A stretch of DNA of 64,000 nucleotides from Clarkia xantiana subsp. parviflora (GCA_036873135.1 JAPTYO010000007.1:56406383-56470382); one strand, 5' to 3'; positions 1 to 10,827 are shown, numbered from the stretch's first letter. The notes: generated by a model not told the origin, from the letters alone. Numbers and translations: made by a program.

Positions 1-1075
1 CTCACGAAGAATTATGTTCTCAACTTTGAGGTTATCCTTTTCCTTATTCTTCCTCTCCAGCAAGTGGCGATGCTCTTTCATCAAAGAAATAGAGCTCTGT
101 AGGGACTCTTCGCACTTTTGGAGGTCCCGCCGTAAAAAGGAAGAAGTCTCATTCGCTAGCTTAAGATTCTCCCTCAGTTTGGCATTCTCTTCTCAAAGAC
201 TTTGAACCTCTCCCATAATCTCAGGAGACGTTGACGTCTTAAGCTTCTCCCTGGTCGCCTGTAACTCCCTGAAGAGATCGATCATTAGGCGAGAATATTG
301 AAGAGAATCCCTGGAAGCCTGTTAAAGAAAGAATCAAGAAAGAAGGGATCAGTCTACGACAAACAAAGAATAAATCCAAATAAATAGAAGAGGGCAATAC
401 TCACTTCGGCCTGTTTCAAAAGAAGAAGGTGAGTAGCCTCCTCCACTTCCCCCAAGTTCGTTTCTAGGTGCCTACGATCGCAGGAAGGAATGGAAGCATT
501 CAGTGAATGAAGTGCCAAATCAGGATTTGCGATAGAATGCCCCTCTTTGAGAGGATACCTTGTAAAAAGCGAAGAGGATTCCAAGCTTTGGAAAACTCGA
601 CAGATGGGCTCAACAACATGTCCCAATCAAAACAAGGACCCTCATAATATAAGGGGCCACTAGCGGAAGTCTCAGCACGAGGCGGGGACAATCGAGTCGA
701 TGAAGAAGAAGAGGAATCCTCGCCTTGCCTTCCTCTTCGCCACGAACTAGTATCCTTATCTCGATTGGAGTGGTGAGTGGTATCCTTCACTTCGCCCTCA
801 TCCTTAGAAGGCCTTACTAGCGACTCCTTATCAAAAGGGATAGCCTCAACATGACAACATCATTTGGAGTGTCGATGGACGACCCGCTATTGACCTTTTT
901 TTACGGAGGGGCAGAAGAAGCTTCCATAGCTTGACGATGATTTCGAAGGATCATTTTGATAAAGACTAGAAAGAAAGAAAACCTCGATTGTCAAAAAGCC
1001 ATTAAAGACTAGGGATGGAAATCTTAAAAAAAAAAAATATAACCATGGAATACCTGAGGAGGGATGGCCAACCAT
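1..1075 (-). pseudogene. Antisense extra ORF (aORF) of Gypsy-1, intron-containing, coiled-coil C-terminal part
   Basis: It reads opposite to the retrotransposon. Seen: ATG at 1075-1073, a 22-nt first exon ending CAG/GTATTC, and an 88-bp intron (1053-966) ending TTTCTAG. A Ser/Arg-rich segment follows (about 500-800). A second GT-AG intron (404-319, 86 bp) joins, in frame, a segment ending KQAE to one starting ASRDSLQYSR. The 3' exon (318-1) is a Leu/Glu/Lys-rich heptad region, probably a coiled coil. A TAA after about 28 codons, a frameshift near 850 and a TGA near 202 break it, and the end lies outside the window. Extra antisense ORFs are known in Tat-lineage elements; their function is unknown. 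The intron assignment is inferred from splice consensus and frame. Confidence 0.6.
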
Positions 1076-1171
1076 GATGCTTGATGTTTTTCGGAGAACA
1101 GTTCACTCTTCGAAGATTGGATCAGACTAAAAACGCAAAAACAGAGGTGAAAAATGAAAGTGAGGCAGCAG

Positions 1172-1179
1172 TATTTATA
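1172..1179 (-). promoter_or_regulatory. TATA box of the Gypsy-1 antisense gene
   Basis: TATAAATA on the minus strand, 97 nt upstream of the antisense ATG at 1075. The distance nearly equals that of the antisense gene in Gypsy-2 (about 100 nt), which supports a real promoter independent of the LTR. Confidence 0.5.
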
Positions 1180-1640
1180 CTGAAGCCTCCCACCTTTCAA
1201 GATAACTTCTTGAGGAAGCATTCCCTAGGTAATCATCTATTGGTGCAGTTACTTACAATGTGACCGTTGCTTCGAAATTACCGTTGTCAATGGGCAAGAC
1301 GACTCTTAAGCTTCTTCACGCCTCCTTTTCCAATGATAAAAAATTACTACTAGACACATCGTCTCGTCTAAAGATTTCTATCTCAAACAAGAAACAGTCA
1401 ACTCGACTTCCCGTAATCAGTAGTGACCAAGAGATCAGTGGTGATATTGACTCTCTCTCTGACTTCCGAAATTCACATCTACGAAGGAGATCAGTCCCTA
1501 CTGACTCCTTAATTCTATCAACGCCAAATGACGGAAAAGAGCCTATGCGCTAAGAGAGCAGAGGGGCAAAGTCCTCTCATCATAAAAGGTACTCGACATA
1601 ACTCCTTCGCCTTTATTTTAAAGACTAATGACTTATGTCT
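1180..1640. other. Gypsy-1 non-coding 3' region
   Basis: This lies between the antisense promoter and the polypurine tract. A 97-codon open frame at 1260-1553 shows no recognisable motif. I see no repeat structure. Confidence 0.5.
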
Positions 1641-1650
1641 CAGGGGCAAG
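1641..1650 (+). other. Polypurine tract of Gypsy-1
   Basis: CAGGGGCAAG directly before the LTR start TGTTGG, the expected plus-strand primer position for reverse transcription of this element. Confidence 0.75.
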
Positions 1651-1929
1651 TGTTGGATATGATTCGAGGCAACCTAGTACGAGTCGACAGAACAAAAGTA
1701 GAAGATCTCAAAAGAATGTATGATCGACCATTCGAGTCCGCAATAAGGTTATAAAAATGAATGGTCGACTATCCTACAAACAGAAGTCGACTTTCCAAAC
1801 AGAAGTCATAAAGAACAAGGCGAGAAGGTCATTCAAGGCTGCTCTCTTGAAGTGTAAGTCGAGTCGAGGACCAAATCTTCCCTACTAAAGTACGAGTCGA
1901 GATGACCATCAGATACTTGGAGGAAACCT

Positions 1930-2165
1930 TCCCTCTTAAGGAAAGGACAGGTGGAGACCTGCTCGCTGCCTCTAGGAAGACTTCCCTTTGAAGGAAGAGG
2001 TACCAGCTGGCAACCTGCTTGCCGCCCCCTATGCCACGAAACTTTCCTCTTAAGAAAGAGGCACCAGCTGGCGACCTACTCGCCACTCTCTATACCACGA
2101 AACCTTCCTCTTGAGGAAGTGGTATCGGCTGGCAACCTGCTTGTCACCTGCTTATGCCGACTCAG
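1930..2165 (+). repeat. Tandem repeats inside the Gypsy-1 LTR (about 70-bp unit, 3-4 copies)
   Basis: Diverged units built on a CCTTCCTCTT / AGGAAG segment followed by GGCAACCTGCT. The related LTR of Gypsy-3 has an independent array of the same motif with a shorter unit. Confidence 0.65.
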
Positions 2166-2218
2166 GACAGAAACCCTCCCAAGAGGGTAGCCGCCACTAA
2201 AAGTCGGTAATATCTCCC

Positions 2219-2226
2219 TATAAATA
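2219..2226 (+). promoter_or_regulatory. TATA box of the Gypsy-1 LTR
   Basis: TATAAATA in the context CTCCCTATAAATAGGGG, about 260 bp before the LTR end; the position and context are typical of a plant LTR promoter. Confidence 0.65.
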
Positions 2227-2480
2227 GGGGCTCACTTTCATTATTTAAACTAAGTTCTATCATATACTTTACAATATTCTCTCGATATCCATTTATACTT
2301 AAGCTTCGGAGTGGAATCAGGGGCCCTCCCCACCCCTTTTCAGGTCCTCACCCAGCACAAAGCCACCAAAGGAAACTAAGTACCCACGAGGTCAAGAAAG
2401 ATACCTGAGTGAGCTAGCTCCATCGAGATCTCGAAGTCCGTTACCCGAAGTTCTAGAGCCACGTCATTTTGATCCCAACA

Positions 2481-2915
2481 ACGCGTATGCATGATATGTG
2501 GTTTGGATGATGAATTTGTCTTACTATGATAATTTGCTTGTGAAGTAGAATTGTATATGCATGCGTAAGTTCATCGGAATATTTTTCAAAAACAAAAAGG
2601 GTCCTGGGAAAGCCATGATCGGGTATGCTAATTTTAAAATTCCCGTTCCGGTAATTTGTGAACAAAACAGTTTTAAAAGACTGATTTATTGGATTGAAGA
2701 CGACGGTAGTGTGAACTCTTTCACGAACCCCCTTCCATCGGTTTACTGGCGGTCGGTTGGTTTAGATGGTTGAGGAATCATTATTTGTCGTATTCTATCT
2801 TAATAGATATCCGATGTATGCAATTCTTTTTCAAAATGTTATTGTCTCCCCGATTATGCATGATTATCAACGTGATTAGTAACGAATCACAGCTTCATCA
2901 TGTGTTAATTAGCTT
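2481..2915 (+). other. Copia-1 leader remnant
   Basis: Non-coding. It matches the Copia-3 leader at 24780-25190 and, inverted, the Copia-4 leader starting at 44003. Short frames here have no motif. Confidence 0.7.
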
Positions 2916-3473
2916 TTGATTGAGACGAACTACGACTCGTGGAGCAAACACGTCAGTACACTGCTGGAAGGTCAGGGTCTTATAGACCACATTCAAAAGA
3001 CAATGAGCTGCCCAGATGCTAGTCTCACTAAGGGACTAGCATTCACCCATATCCAATGGGAGCAAGATGACAAGAAAGCAAAGGAGATACTGTTGTCTGA
3101 GATGTCTCAGGACTTCCATGACGAGTATAAGGATGTCCCGGTAACAAAGGACATCTGGGATGCACTCTTCCTAAAATACGGAAATGGCATAGCGGTTATG
3201 CTGCACCCGTTTATACCAGCTATAGAAGATTGTCTAAACAACAATAGCAAAAGTGTACTTGAAAAGGTATACGAGCTCCTCAGCATGTTCAAACCACTAG
3301 AAGAAGAAAGTCATATGGGTTAATGGGATAAATTCAAGCCATCATCGGGATTCTCCCGAAGTCTTGGAGAGCAGCCAAGGCTTTATTGACTGTTAGTGGT
3401 TCCGTGCAAGATCTTGCATCTCTCCTAAAACTGATCGAGATGGAAGAAGCTCGATTGGAATCAGTGTCGAAAA
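2916..3473 (+). pseudogene. Copia-1 gag
   Basis: The first 135 codons read as a Copia gag-polypeptide (UBN2-type): NYDSWSKHVSTLLEGQGL near the start, then KDIWDALFLKYG. The frame is lost near 3323. A degraded zinc knuckle (traces of CGQAGHRKR) can be seen at 3474-3520 across frames. Gag would form the particle that packages element RNA. It is broken and not functional. Confidence 0.8.
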
Positions 3474-3815
3474 ATGCAAAGGTGTCGGGACAAGCTGGGC
3501 ACAGGAAGAGGAAAAAATAGGAACAAGGGAAAGAAACAACAAGATGTCGACAGTAAAACGTTGACTAAACCTAAACAGGGAAGACTCATATTAAAATCCG
3601 AGATAGTCTGCGGGAACTCCAGCCTATGCCGGATAGGTGATGGCGCAGGGTCCAACAAATCGCACCCTAAAAAGGTACACGATGTTGGCTGCGTTATGGA
3701 AGCTTTAGTTTCCTCAACTGTCATGTTAACAGACTCAAATCCTTCTTGGATTCTTGATTCAGGCGCAACAGACCACATAACCAACGTCAAAGGACTATTT
3801 GCCAAGTTTAGATGA
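3474..3815 (+). pseudogene. Copia-1 aspartic protease region
   Basis: The open frame ends in SWILDSGATDHIT, the retropepsin active-site signature (DSG) of Copia pol, which processes the polyprotein. A TGA at 3813-3815 interrupts the domain; the remaining protease residues continue in the next frame. Confidence 0.85.
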
Positions 3816-5052
3816 TTGCCGAAGGATTCCAAGAGGATATACATTGGTAAAAACTTACAAGTTGAAGTCATAGGAGTTGGGAACTGCAAGTTGTCTGTGA
3901 ACAATGGCAGGACCATACTTTTTGAAAGTGCCCTTTTTGCTCCAAGAATCCGTGGAAATGTTGTTTATGTTTCCGCTCTTATGAATAATAACTTTGTTTT
4001 ATCATTTGAGAAGACCCTTGTTCGAATAAATAAAGGCAACGTCTTATATGGACACATATTTTCCTCTAATGGTCTCATTATCATTGACTTTAATGGTAGT
4101 ATAAATTCGAATAGAATGTATGCATTATTTTCCAGGGAAGCAGAAACTGACGTGGCTGGATGGCATGCGAGGCTTGGACATATAAGCTATGAAAGTGTTC
4201 ATTCGTTAGCTCGACGAGGGATTCTACACGGAACTAACAACGTGGTTAAGCACATTTGCCATGACTGTCTAGCTGGAAAGTCCACCCGCAAACCATTTGA
4301 CGAAGCACAAAGAGCCGAGTACCCGTTGCATCTGATTCATTCCGACGTATGTGGACCAATGAACGTAACCGCTAGGGGTGGTAAACTATACTTCGTAACT
4401 TTCATTGGCGAATTTACCTGTATGGGTTTACTCATCTGATTGCTCGCAAATCCGAAGCTATAGATTGCTTTATAAGTTTTCTAAAGCTCGTAGAGAATCA
4501 GCAGGCACGAAAGTGAAAACCATATGCACTAATAGAGGTGGAGAATATCTCTCTAATGAGTTTAATAAGTTGTGCAAAGAAAGGGGAATTGCTCGTCAAA
4601 CGACAATCCCAAACACGCCGCAACAGAATGGCGTGGCTGAACGTCGTAACAGAACAATCATGAACATGGTCAGAACTATGATGTCGCAGGCATAACTACC
4701 AATCTCATTTTGGGGAGACGCGTTGTTGACTGCCACTCATATAGTAAACCTTGTTCTGACAAAAGCGGTAGACACGACACCATATGAGCTATGGACTGGC
4801 AGAGAGTTAGACCTTACCAGGTTGCGACCATGGGGTTGCGCGGCTTATAGACATACAACTGATAGCCGTTTTGGTAATTTGGGACCTAGAGGACTAAAGA
4901 GTATCTTCATAAGGTATTCAGAGAACTCTATGGGTTATGTATTTGTGTCAGCTCAAGAAAATGGTGGAGGGTCGAACATGAGTCCAGAGACATTACATTC
5001 CTTGGGGACGAATTTCCAACGCTTGGTGAAATCAAAACAGACGAAGTCTTGA
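3816..5052 (+). pseudogene. Copia-1 pre-integrase zinc finger and integrase
   Basis: WHARLGH through CHDCLAGK is the HHCC finger (GAG-pre-integrase). The core follows with LIHSDVCGPM (first Asp), TNRGGEYL where the second catalytic Asp is replaced by Asn, and NGVAERRNRTI (catalytic Glu). Then comes the PYELWTGRELDLTRLRPWGC segment typical of Copia. Frameshift near 4425, stop at 4693. Integrase would insert the cDNA into the genome; the D-to-N change and breaks make it inactive. Confidence 0.9.
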
Positions 5053-5589
5053 TCGAATTGGAGCAGGATAATGATGATAATCAGGTCTCACTTAATTCAA
5101 GTGGGAGATTAGAGGCAACAACACAAGCAACACAAGTGAATGATATGGTAAATGAGGATGGAGACATTTTCATAGTAAATCCAGTGGGAGGAGACAATCC
5201 TAACACACAAATCACTGTTGCTGCAAATGCGAATCAAGTTGAACCTGATAATCACGTAGCCGGACCGCTGGATGAAAATCCAATAATGCCACAACTACCC
5301 ATTGTTCCCAGTGGGAGTGGATCAACCAACTTGGTTCCAGGTCCTAGTGATTAAGGAATTAATCTCGGAGGTAAAATCCCGAGACCGATAGGTCGTCCAA
5401 GAAAAGTTGTAGGTCAAGGTTCTTGCACTGCCCTTGTTCCCAGTGAGAGTGATACTCCGATAGAAAGCATTATTCCGAGTGGGAGCAGCGTTCAGACTCA
5501 AGATGGGATTAACGAGCCTAGAAAAAGGTCAAAGGCATCGAACTTCTCCCAAGAAGTATCCCATCGAGAAGGGTGAGATATTCACCCTA
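5045..5589 (+). pseudogene. Copia-1 integrase-RT linker
   Basis: Low-complexity polar linker with repeated SGSS / PSGS peptides, encoded by the recurring CAGTGGGAGTG motif, between integrase and RT. The same linker is recognisable in Copia-2 (8832-9300) and Copia-3 (27030-27620). A stop lies near 5352. Confidence 0.75.
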
Positions 5590-6655
5590 ACTTCTGTTGA
5601 CGAACCGGTAACAGTTTAACAAGCCTTGAAAGGACCTCAGCGACGCAATGGAGGAAGAGATCGCCTCAATGAAAGCCAACTCGGTATGGACTTTAGTTGA
5701 TTTAACTGCTAACCGCAGGGCCATAGGGGCGAAGTGGGTTCTGAAACTGAAGCTCACTGCTGATGGAAATGTCGAGCGATACAAATCTTGATTGGTTACG
5801 AAAGGTTTCACCCAGCTTCACGGAGTGGAATTTGATGAGACATACTCACCGACTTTGCGGTACACCACAGTCAGGGCAATCCTAGCCCTGGTCGCATGCC
5901 TCGATCTCGAGCTGCACCAAATGGAAGTTAAGACCACATTCCTCCACGGAAACCCGGAGGAAGAGATATATATGGAGCAACCGGAGGGTTTCATTACTCC
6001 TGGTAACAAACGTAAAGTTTGTAAACTCCAAAAATCCATTTACGGTCCTAAACAATCGTCTCGGCAATGGTACCGCAGATTCCACGAGGAAATCGTTGGA
6101 AACGGATTCGTGAACCTCCACGAGGATCCATGCGTGTATAGAAAGACCTATGAGTCTAAGTACGTCATCTTAACCTTATACATGGATGACACACTCTCTG
6201 CTGCGAACGATCTGAGTTTTATGCATGAATCAAAGTCCTGTTTGGCATCTGTATTTGAGATGAAAGACATGGGAGAGGCAACGTACATCTTGGGCATTAA
6301 AATTGCTAGAGATCGTGCCATCCGGAGGTTATGTCTTTCTCAGGAAGCCTATATCAACAAACTATTGAAAATTTTCAGATTACAAGATGCTAAACCTGTG
6401 GAGACGCCGGTAGTATTCGGGTGCGCGTTGTCAAAACGTGACTGCCCGAAGAACCAGCAATATCGTGAACAGATGGGGAGTGCAGATTATTTAAGCATGG
6501 TCGGAAGTCTCATGTACGCCATGCTTTGCACTCGTCCGGACATCTGTTACGCTGTGGGCCTAGTAGCAAGATTCCAATCAGACCCTGGCTATAAAAGCTT
6601 TAAAGTGGATCATACGATATCTGAAAGGTACTGTCGACTACGTACTGTGCTATGA
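5590..6655 (+). pseudogene. Copia-1 reverse transcriptase
   Basis: RVT_2-type RT: KGFTQLHGVEFDETYSPT, FLHGNPEEEIYMEQPEGF, VCKLQKSIYGPKQSSRQWY, and the catalytic box as YMDD (LYMDDTL), against YVDD in Copia-2 and Copia-3. A TGA near 5788 replaces the Arg of the KAR-LVAKGFTQ segment, consistent with CGA to TGA deamination. The frame is lost at 6655. Confidence 0.9.
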
Positions 6656-7145
6656 GGGCTTGAAATTAGAATTGAATGGATTCAGTGACGCCGACCATGA
6701 TGGTGATCTAGATGATCGTAAGTCCACCATAGGAGGAGTGTTTTTCCTTGCTAATGCCGCCATTTAATGGACGAGCAAGAAGCAATCCTGTGTCGCGCCG
6801 TCTATGATGGAATCATAATTCGTTGCTCTCTCCAAAAATGCACAGGAAGCAGTTTGGCTGAAAAGGCTTCTTACTGCGCTGCTTGATGGGAATGTCGGGA
6901 GTAAGCCTGTGAAGGTGTATTCTGACAGTCAGGCAGCTATTGCGGCAGTAAGGAATCCAAAGTACCATAGTAGGATTAAACTCATTGATGTGAAATATAA
7001 TTATGCTAAATCTATGGTAGAAGACAATATAATCACATTAGAATACTCGCCCACTGATAATAGGGTAGCGGACCCATTAACTAAACCATTAAGCAAAGAG
7101 ACATTTGAAAAGCATGTTAAACTGCTTGGATTGCGTAGGGTTTAA
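6656..7145 (+). pseudogene. Copia-1 RNase H
   Basis: Copia RNase H1 with DDRKST, a SKNAQEAVWLKRLL helix, YSDSQAAIAAV and ADPLTKPL, ending LGLRRV. At least two in-frame stops precede 6909. It would degrade the RNA strand of the RNA/DNA hybrid. Confidence 0.85.
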
Positions 7146-8271
7146 ATGTGGGCGTGTGTCTGTGATAACATTTTGATAACTTAAAGTTACATTTTTGATA
7201 AATGAGAGAATTGCAATTCGAGTTTATGATTCATCGACGTCATAATGTTTGACTACATCGGATTTTACAATCTATAAACTAAGTCGTAGGAGAACGCTAT
7301 CCTCTGCCTAAATTATGTCGAATGTGGGCCTCTCCTGGTCACACAGGCACGGCTGTGTTGTAGGAGAGGGGGACCTTTGCCGCAACACGACTGGCTAAGA
7401 ACCATGGAGATAAACTTGGTTACGCAAAACGATCATTTGGTTTCGGAGTAACACGACATTATCTTCTTTTTGCACATCGACATGATGAACTATGTTCGTC
7501 ATTAACCACATTCCGAGCGATATGAAAATCTGCGATAGCATTATTGACATATCCCACTCCTAACTACGTTCGGGTATGCTATCGACGCGTGCTTCATACT
7601 ACGCGTGCCATGTTCGACCACGGGGTCAAGCTCGGTTTTGCTAGGTAGAATCCTCGAGATTCGGATGGGCGCAAACTTCTTCACCTCGAGTGTGTGATTG
7701 ATCCTGGGAGCCTTATGAAGAGGCACCCGAAGTATCCTCATGGACTCATAACTCATAGCTAAGGTTAGGCTCAATGTCAGCTTCCTGGCGTACGAGCGTA
7801 GTGCTGAAGAAAAAGGCCAAGTGACCACGTCTTTGGAAACCGGTTGGCTTTGACTAAGGGTATGAGGAATGGGGATGGTCAAGTTCTCCTGTAATTCACC
7901 GACTCTTGTTTTCAAAATGTGGCCACCAACCGGATATTAGTTGAAGGTTGTGAATACTTGTACGGATGCCTTGGAGAAGTATTCATATGTGGAAACTAGG
8001 CAATTGGAGAATTAACAGTTGACGACATAAGATACAGCGCGATACAATTTGATGTTTTAAATAGGTTGATTTGATATATGGAATCAACGTTCCGCGGGCG
8101 CTACAACACTCCTAACAGATGAGTAGCACGATGCTCGTTGTATCCGTCGGTCGCACGACAAACCTCATATGAACTATTCGGATGCAGGGGCAAGATCAGA
8201 AGAATTAAATGTTGATGCGATTTGGACAACAATACATTAACAGACACCCTCCCATTCCGGCGAGTGGGAGC
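7146..8271 (+). other. Copia-1 long 3' region with an antisense open frame
   Basis: About 1.1 kb between RNase H and the 3' LTR, far longer than the short 3' UTR of most Copia elements. The same region is present in Copia-2 (19404-20483) and Copia-6 (48151-48986). On the minus strand 7936-7541 is open for about 130 codons, and parts of that frame align with the other copies. A purine tract GAGTGGGAG lies just before the LTR. Confidence 0.7.
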
Positions 8272-8831
8272 TGTAAGCATATGGTGAGAGGGAACCGTAA
8301 ATGGAAGCCCGTTAATAAGTATATGTTACCTGAGACAATTGGGTAAATGTCAAATTAGGGAAATTGGGCTTGACCCAAATCCCAATTGACATGAGAGGCC
8401 CAAAATTGGGCTTCCCTTATACACTAGGCCGGCCGAATTATGGGAGAGGACGAAGTGGACTTTTTTCCACCTTGCACCTCCTATAAATAGGGAGTGTTAG
8501 GGATTTTATAAGGGTAATTCACAATTCCTCCTTTGTGGTAATTTAAGAGAAAAACCCTCCTCCCTATAGACACACACTTCGGCCGAACCTTACACTTCAC
8601 CAAGGGTGTGCCAATTTAGTTTGAGCAAACACTCCGGAGATCTGTCCCTGCCAAGAATCGATTAGAGGCTTTGCTGTGGAGACTATACCGTGTAGGGCTT
8701 CTTTAACATGAACCTCTACGGGTTCGTCCGGTGGATTGAGAACTCCCTCAGCAAGATCTTGGGACTACGAAAAGCGATTGAGGTATGTGCGCATCTTCCG
8801 CTGCGTAATTATGATTACTAGCATGTATCAT
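8272..8831 (+). repeat. 3' LTR of Copia-1 (truncated)
   Basis: Starts TGTAAGCATATGG like the LTRs at 22438 and 46394. It is cut about 40 bp before the usual CCGTAATCTAACA end and joined to Copia-2 pol, probably by recombination or deletion. TATAAATA lies at 8482-8489. Confidence 0.8.
8482..8489 (+). promoter_or_regulatory. TATA box of the Copia-1 LTR
   Basis: TATAAATA followed by GGGAGTG. The upstream GGCCCAA...TTGGGC dyad (8395-8414) is present with one mismatch; the second dyad of the family is degraded here. Confidence 0.6.
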
Positions 8832-9394
8832 GTTGATTGAACTAGAGCATGATGATAATCAAGTCCCACTCGCTTCGAGTGGGAGATTTGAGGCAGCAAC
8901 ACAGGTGAACGATATGATAAATGAAGATGGGAACATCTTCATAATAAATCCTGTGGAGGAGTTAATTCAACCACCCAGATCACTGTTGCTGCAGGTGAGA
9001 ATCAAGTCGGACCTGATAATCATGTTACTGAACCGATGGTTGAAAATCCAATTTTACCTCAACTGCCTACTGTACCCAGTGGGAGTGGTGCGACCAACTC
9101 GGTTCCCGACGTGGAATTAATCTCGGGGATGGAAATCTAAGACCGAGAGGCCGTCCAAGAAAAGTTGTTGGTGAAAGTTCAAGTAGCGCTCTTGTTCCCA
9201 TTGGGAGTATTGCACCGATAACGAGCATTATTCCTAGTGAGAGCGTAGTTAAAGATCAAGATGGGACTAACGAGCCTAGACGTCTCCTAAGGCAACGAAC
9301 TTCTCCTAAGAAGTATCCCATCGAATGAGGTGAATTATTCACCCTCACTTCGGTTGATGATTCGGTAACGGCTAAACAAGCTATGGATGGACCT
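8832..9394 (+). pseudogene. Copia-2 integrase-RT linker, left part
   Basis: Homologous to 5045-5640 of Copia-1 (GATGATAATCA, AGTGGGAGATT, then the CCTAAGAAGTATCCCATCGA block). It ends at GGACC where Gypsy-N is inserted; the reading resumes at 17919. Everything 5' of the linker is missing. Confidence 0.8.
9390..9394 (+). repeat. Target site duplication of Gypsy-N (left copy)
   Basis: GACCT before the left LTR; the right copy at 17919-17923 is GACCA (4 of 5 identical). Copia-1 has GGACCT at the homologous site, which supports the insertion point. Confidence 0.6.
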
Positions 9395-10138
9395 TGTTGC
9401 GTCCTGGATGAACTGGGTCGTGGGGACGCGTCTGTTCGTATGCTTGAGCGGGTCTTCGGGCTGTAACCCTTCGTCTGAAAGAGGTTTGTGCCACTGACGA
9501 GTGTTCGGTTGAGTCTCGGAAAGTCTGTATCCCAAAAAGGCGGTTGTGTCTCAGGAGGCGTCTGAGTCTCAAAAGGCGGTGGACTGTGCACCAGTTCGGA
9601 TGTCTGGGGCGTCGATTCCTGCACAAAGGACCGATGCTAGCACGGAGGGGGGGGGGGTGGTGCTAGCGGAGCCCTCTCCGATGCTTAAGTCACTATAGGG
9701 CTAAAAGAGTAATTATAGAGAGAAAAATATTTGTAGAGAGAAGTCGGAGCTCGAAATACCAAAGTTGGGCAAATGAGAGGATGTGTCAAAATGGGTGGCC
9801 AAGGACTCCTATTTATAGGCTTCCTTGGGACCGGACCCGGTTTTAAAGCGGTTTGATGACGGTTCAAAAGCAAGCGGTAACCATCATCCATATTGGTAAT
9901 GCGCGAACTTGACTTCTCTACACGTAACGGTAATCGCGGAAACGGTAATCGCACGATACCCGCAATGCAATCCGGACCCGGGTTGCAATGCAATCCGGAG
10001 GTCCGGATCGGACGCGCGTAACGCGCTTCTGGACCGTTTTGACCCTTTGGGAGACGTTTTTCAAGTCGAGATGTAATTTTGACGTATTTACGAGGCCCGA
10101 AATATAAATACGAACTCGAATTGGGCACATATCCATCA
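9395..10138 (-). repeat. 3' LTR of Gypsy-N (744 bp)
   Basis: Nearly the same as 17138-17918, but it lacks a block of about 50-60 bp that carries a perfect hairpin in the other copy. It contains a run of G near 9645-9657 and a minus-strand TATAAATA at 9810-9817. Confidence 0.9.
9810..9817 (-). promoter_or_regulatory. TATA box in the Gypsy-N 3' LTR
   Basis: Minus-strand GCCTATAAATAGGAG. The same box is at 17553-17560 in the 5' LTR, where it would drive element transcription. Confidence 0.6.
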
Positions 10139-10155
10139 CTTGCCCCCGAGTCAAG
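10139..10155 (-). other. Polypurine tract of Gypsy-N
   Basis: On the minus strand TTGACTCGGGGGCAAG directly abuts the LTR start TGATGG. This fixes the element orientation. Confidence 0.7.
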
Positions 10156-10827
10156 TAACGGTTAAAAACCTTTCTTGACTCTATTTTAAGTTAGGATACG
10201 TGTCCAATTTGAGCTTGACGCTAACCTTCCGGTTTTGATTGTTGGTTGGACGTAGGAGTCTTGATTTCGTCCGTCCTTTGATTTTCCGACCGAGTGACTT
10301 TATTTCCTGTCATTATGGTTAGTGCAATAGGGGATGCGCATACGTAGCATGCAAGTATGGTTACCATTAAGGATATAAGCAATTAGTAATACATCATGCG
10401 AACATGTTTTTATCAACATGCACGCACAAGTAACGGTCATGGCAAGATCGTAATTATGCGATGCATGAAATATAATCCGTATACTTCTCAAACGACTTAG
10501 CGATTATTAAATCATGAATCATGCGATATGTAAACATGCATGTAAAATGACGGATTCAATACGTGTAACACCAAAACAATCATGTATGTAGAGATAAATA
10601 CTTAGAAGAGGGCGGAGTATACCGTAAGTACTTGTAGGGGCATTACTCCTTTGATCCTTATCATCAAGGAGTCTCTTGGAAGTAGTCGTTTGTTGCTTTG
10701 ATGTCTTTAGAGAAATATTTCCTTAAGTGTTGTCGTATTTGCTCTTCGCGGTTCGTCATATTAGTCGCATCGCTTGCATGATAGCTTCTTGAGATGTTGG
10801 TCCTTTTTACTGTACGTACCAACTTTG
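10156..10827. other. Gypsy-N non-coding 3' region
   Basis: AT-rich, with many CATG-containing words (ATGCATG, CATGCGA). No open frame with a recognisable domain on either strand. Confidence 0.5.

Larger units (their letters stand above)
1..2480 (+). mobile_element. Gypsy-1: 3' end of a Tat-lineage Ty3/Gypsy retrotransposon (partial)
   Basis: The left end of the window holds the region between pol and the 3' LTR, then the complete 3' LTR; gag-pol lies outside the window. The order antisense gene, purine tract CAGGGGCAAG (1641-1650), LTR starting TGTTGG and ending CCAACA is typical of the Tat lineage. The LTR resembles the LTR at 43235-44002, which sits beside clear Tat gag and protease, so the two form one family. 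The 3' end is inserted in a Copia leader: 2481 onward matches the leader at 24780-25190. Confidence 0.8.
1651..2480 (+). repeat. 3' LTR of Gypsy-1 (830 bp)
   Basis: Starts TGTTGGAT and ends ATCCCAACA with inverted terminal TGTTGG/CCAACA. It carries its own TATA box (2219-2226) and internal tandem repeats (about 1930-2165). It shares its 3' terminal block (CACGTCATTTTGATCCCAACA type) with the minus-strand LTR at 43235-44002. Confidence 0.85.
2481..8831 (+). mobile_element. Copia-1: degenerate Ty1/Copia element lacking its 5' LTR
   Basis: Domain order leader, gag, protease, integrase, linker, RT, RNase H, long 3' region and 3' LTR identifies a Ty1/Copia element. Its 5' LTR lies left of Gypsy-1, which is inserted in its leader. 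Five further copies or fragments of the family occur in the window (Copia-2 to Copia-6). Many stops and frameshifts make it non-functional. The right end joins Copia-2 about 40 bp before the expected LTR terminus. Confidence 0.9.

Noticed and set aside
9256..9626. Minus-strand Arg/Pro-rich frames crossing 9395
   Set aside because: They span the Copia-2/LTR junction and repeat at the right LTR; LTR sequence, not a gene.
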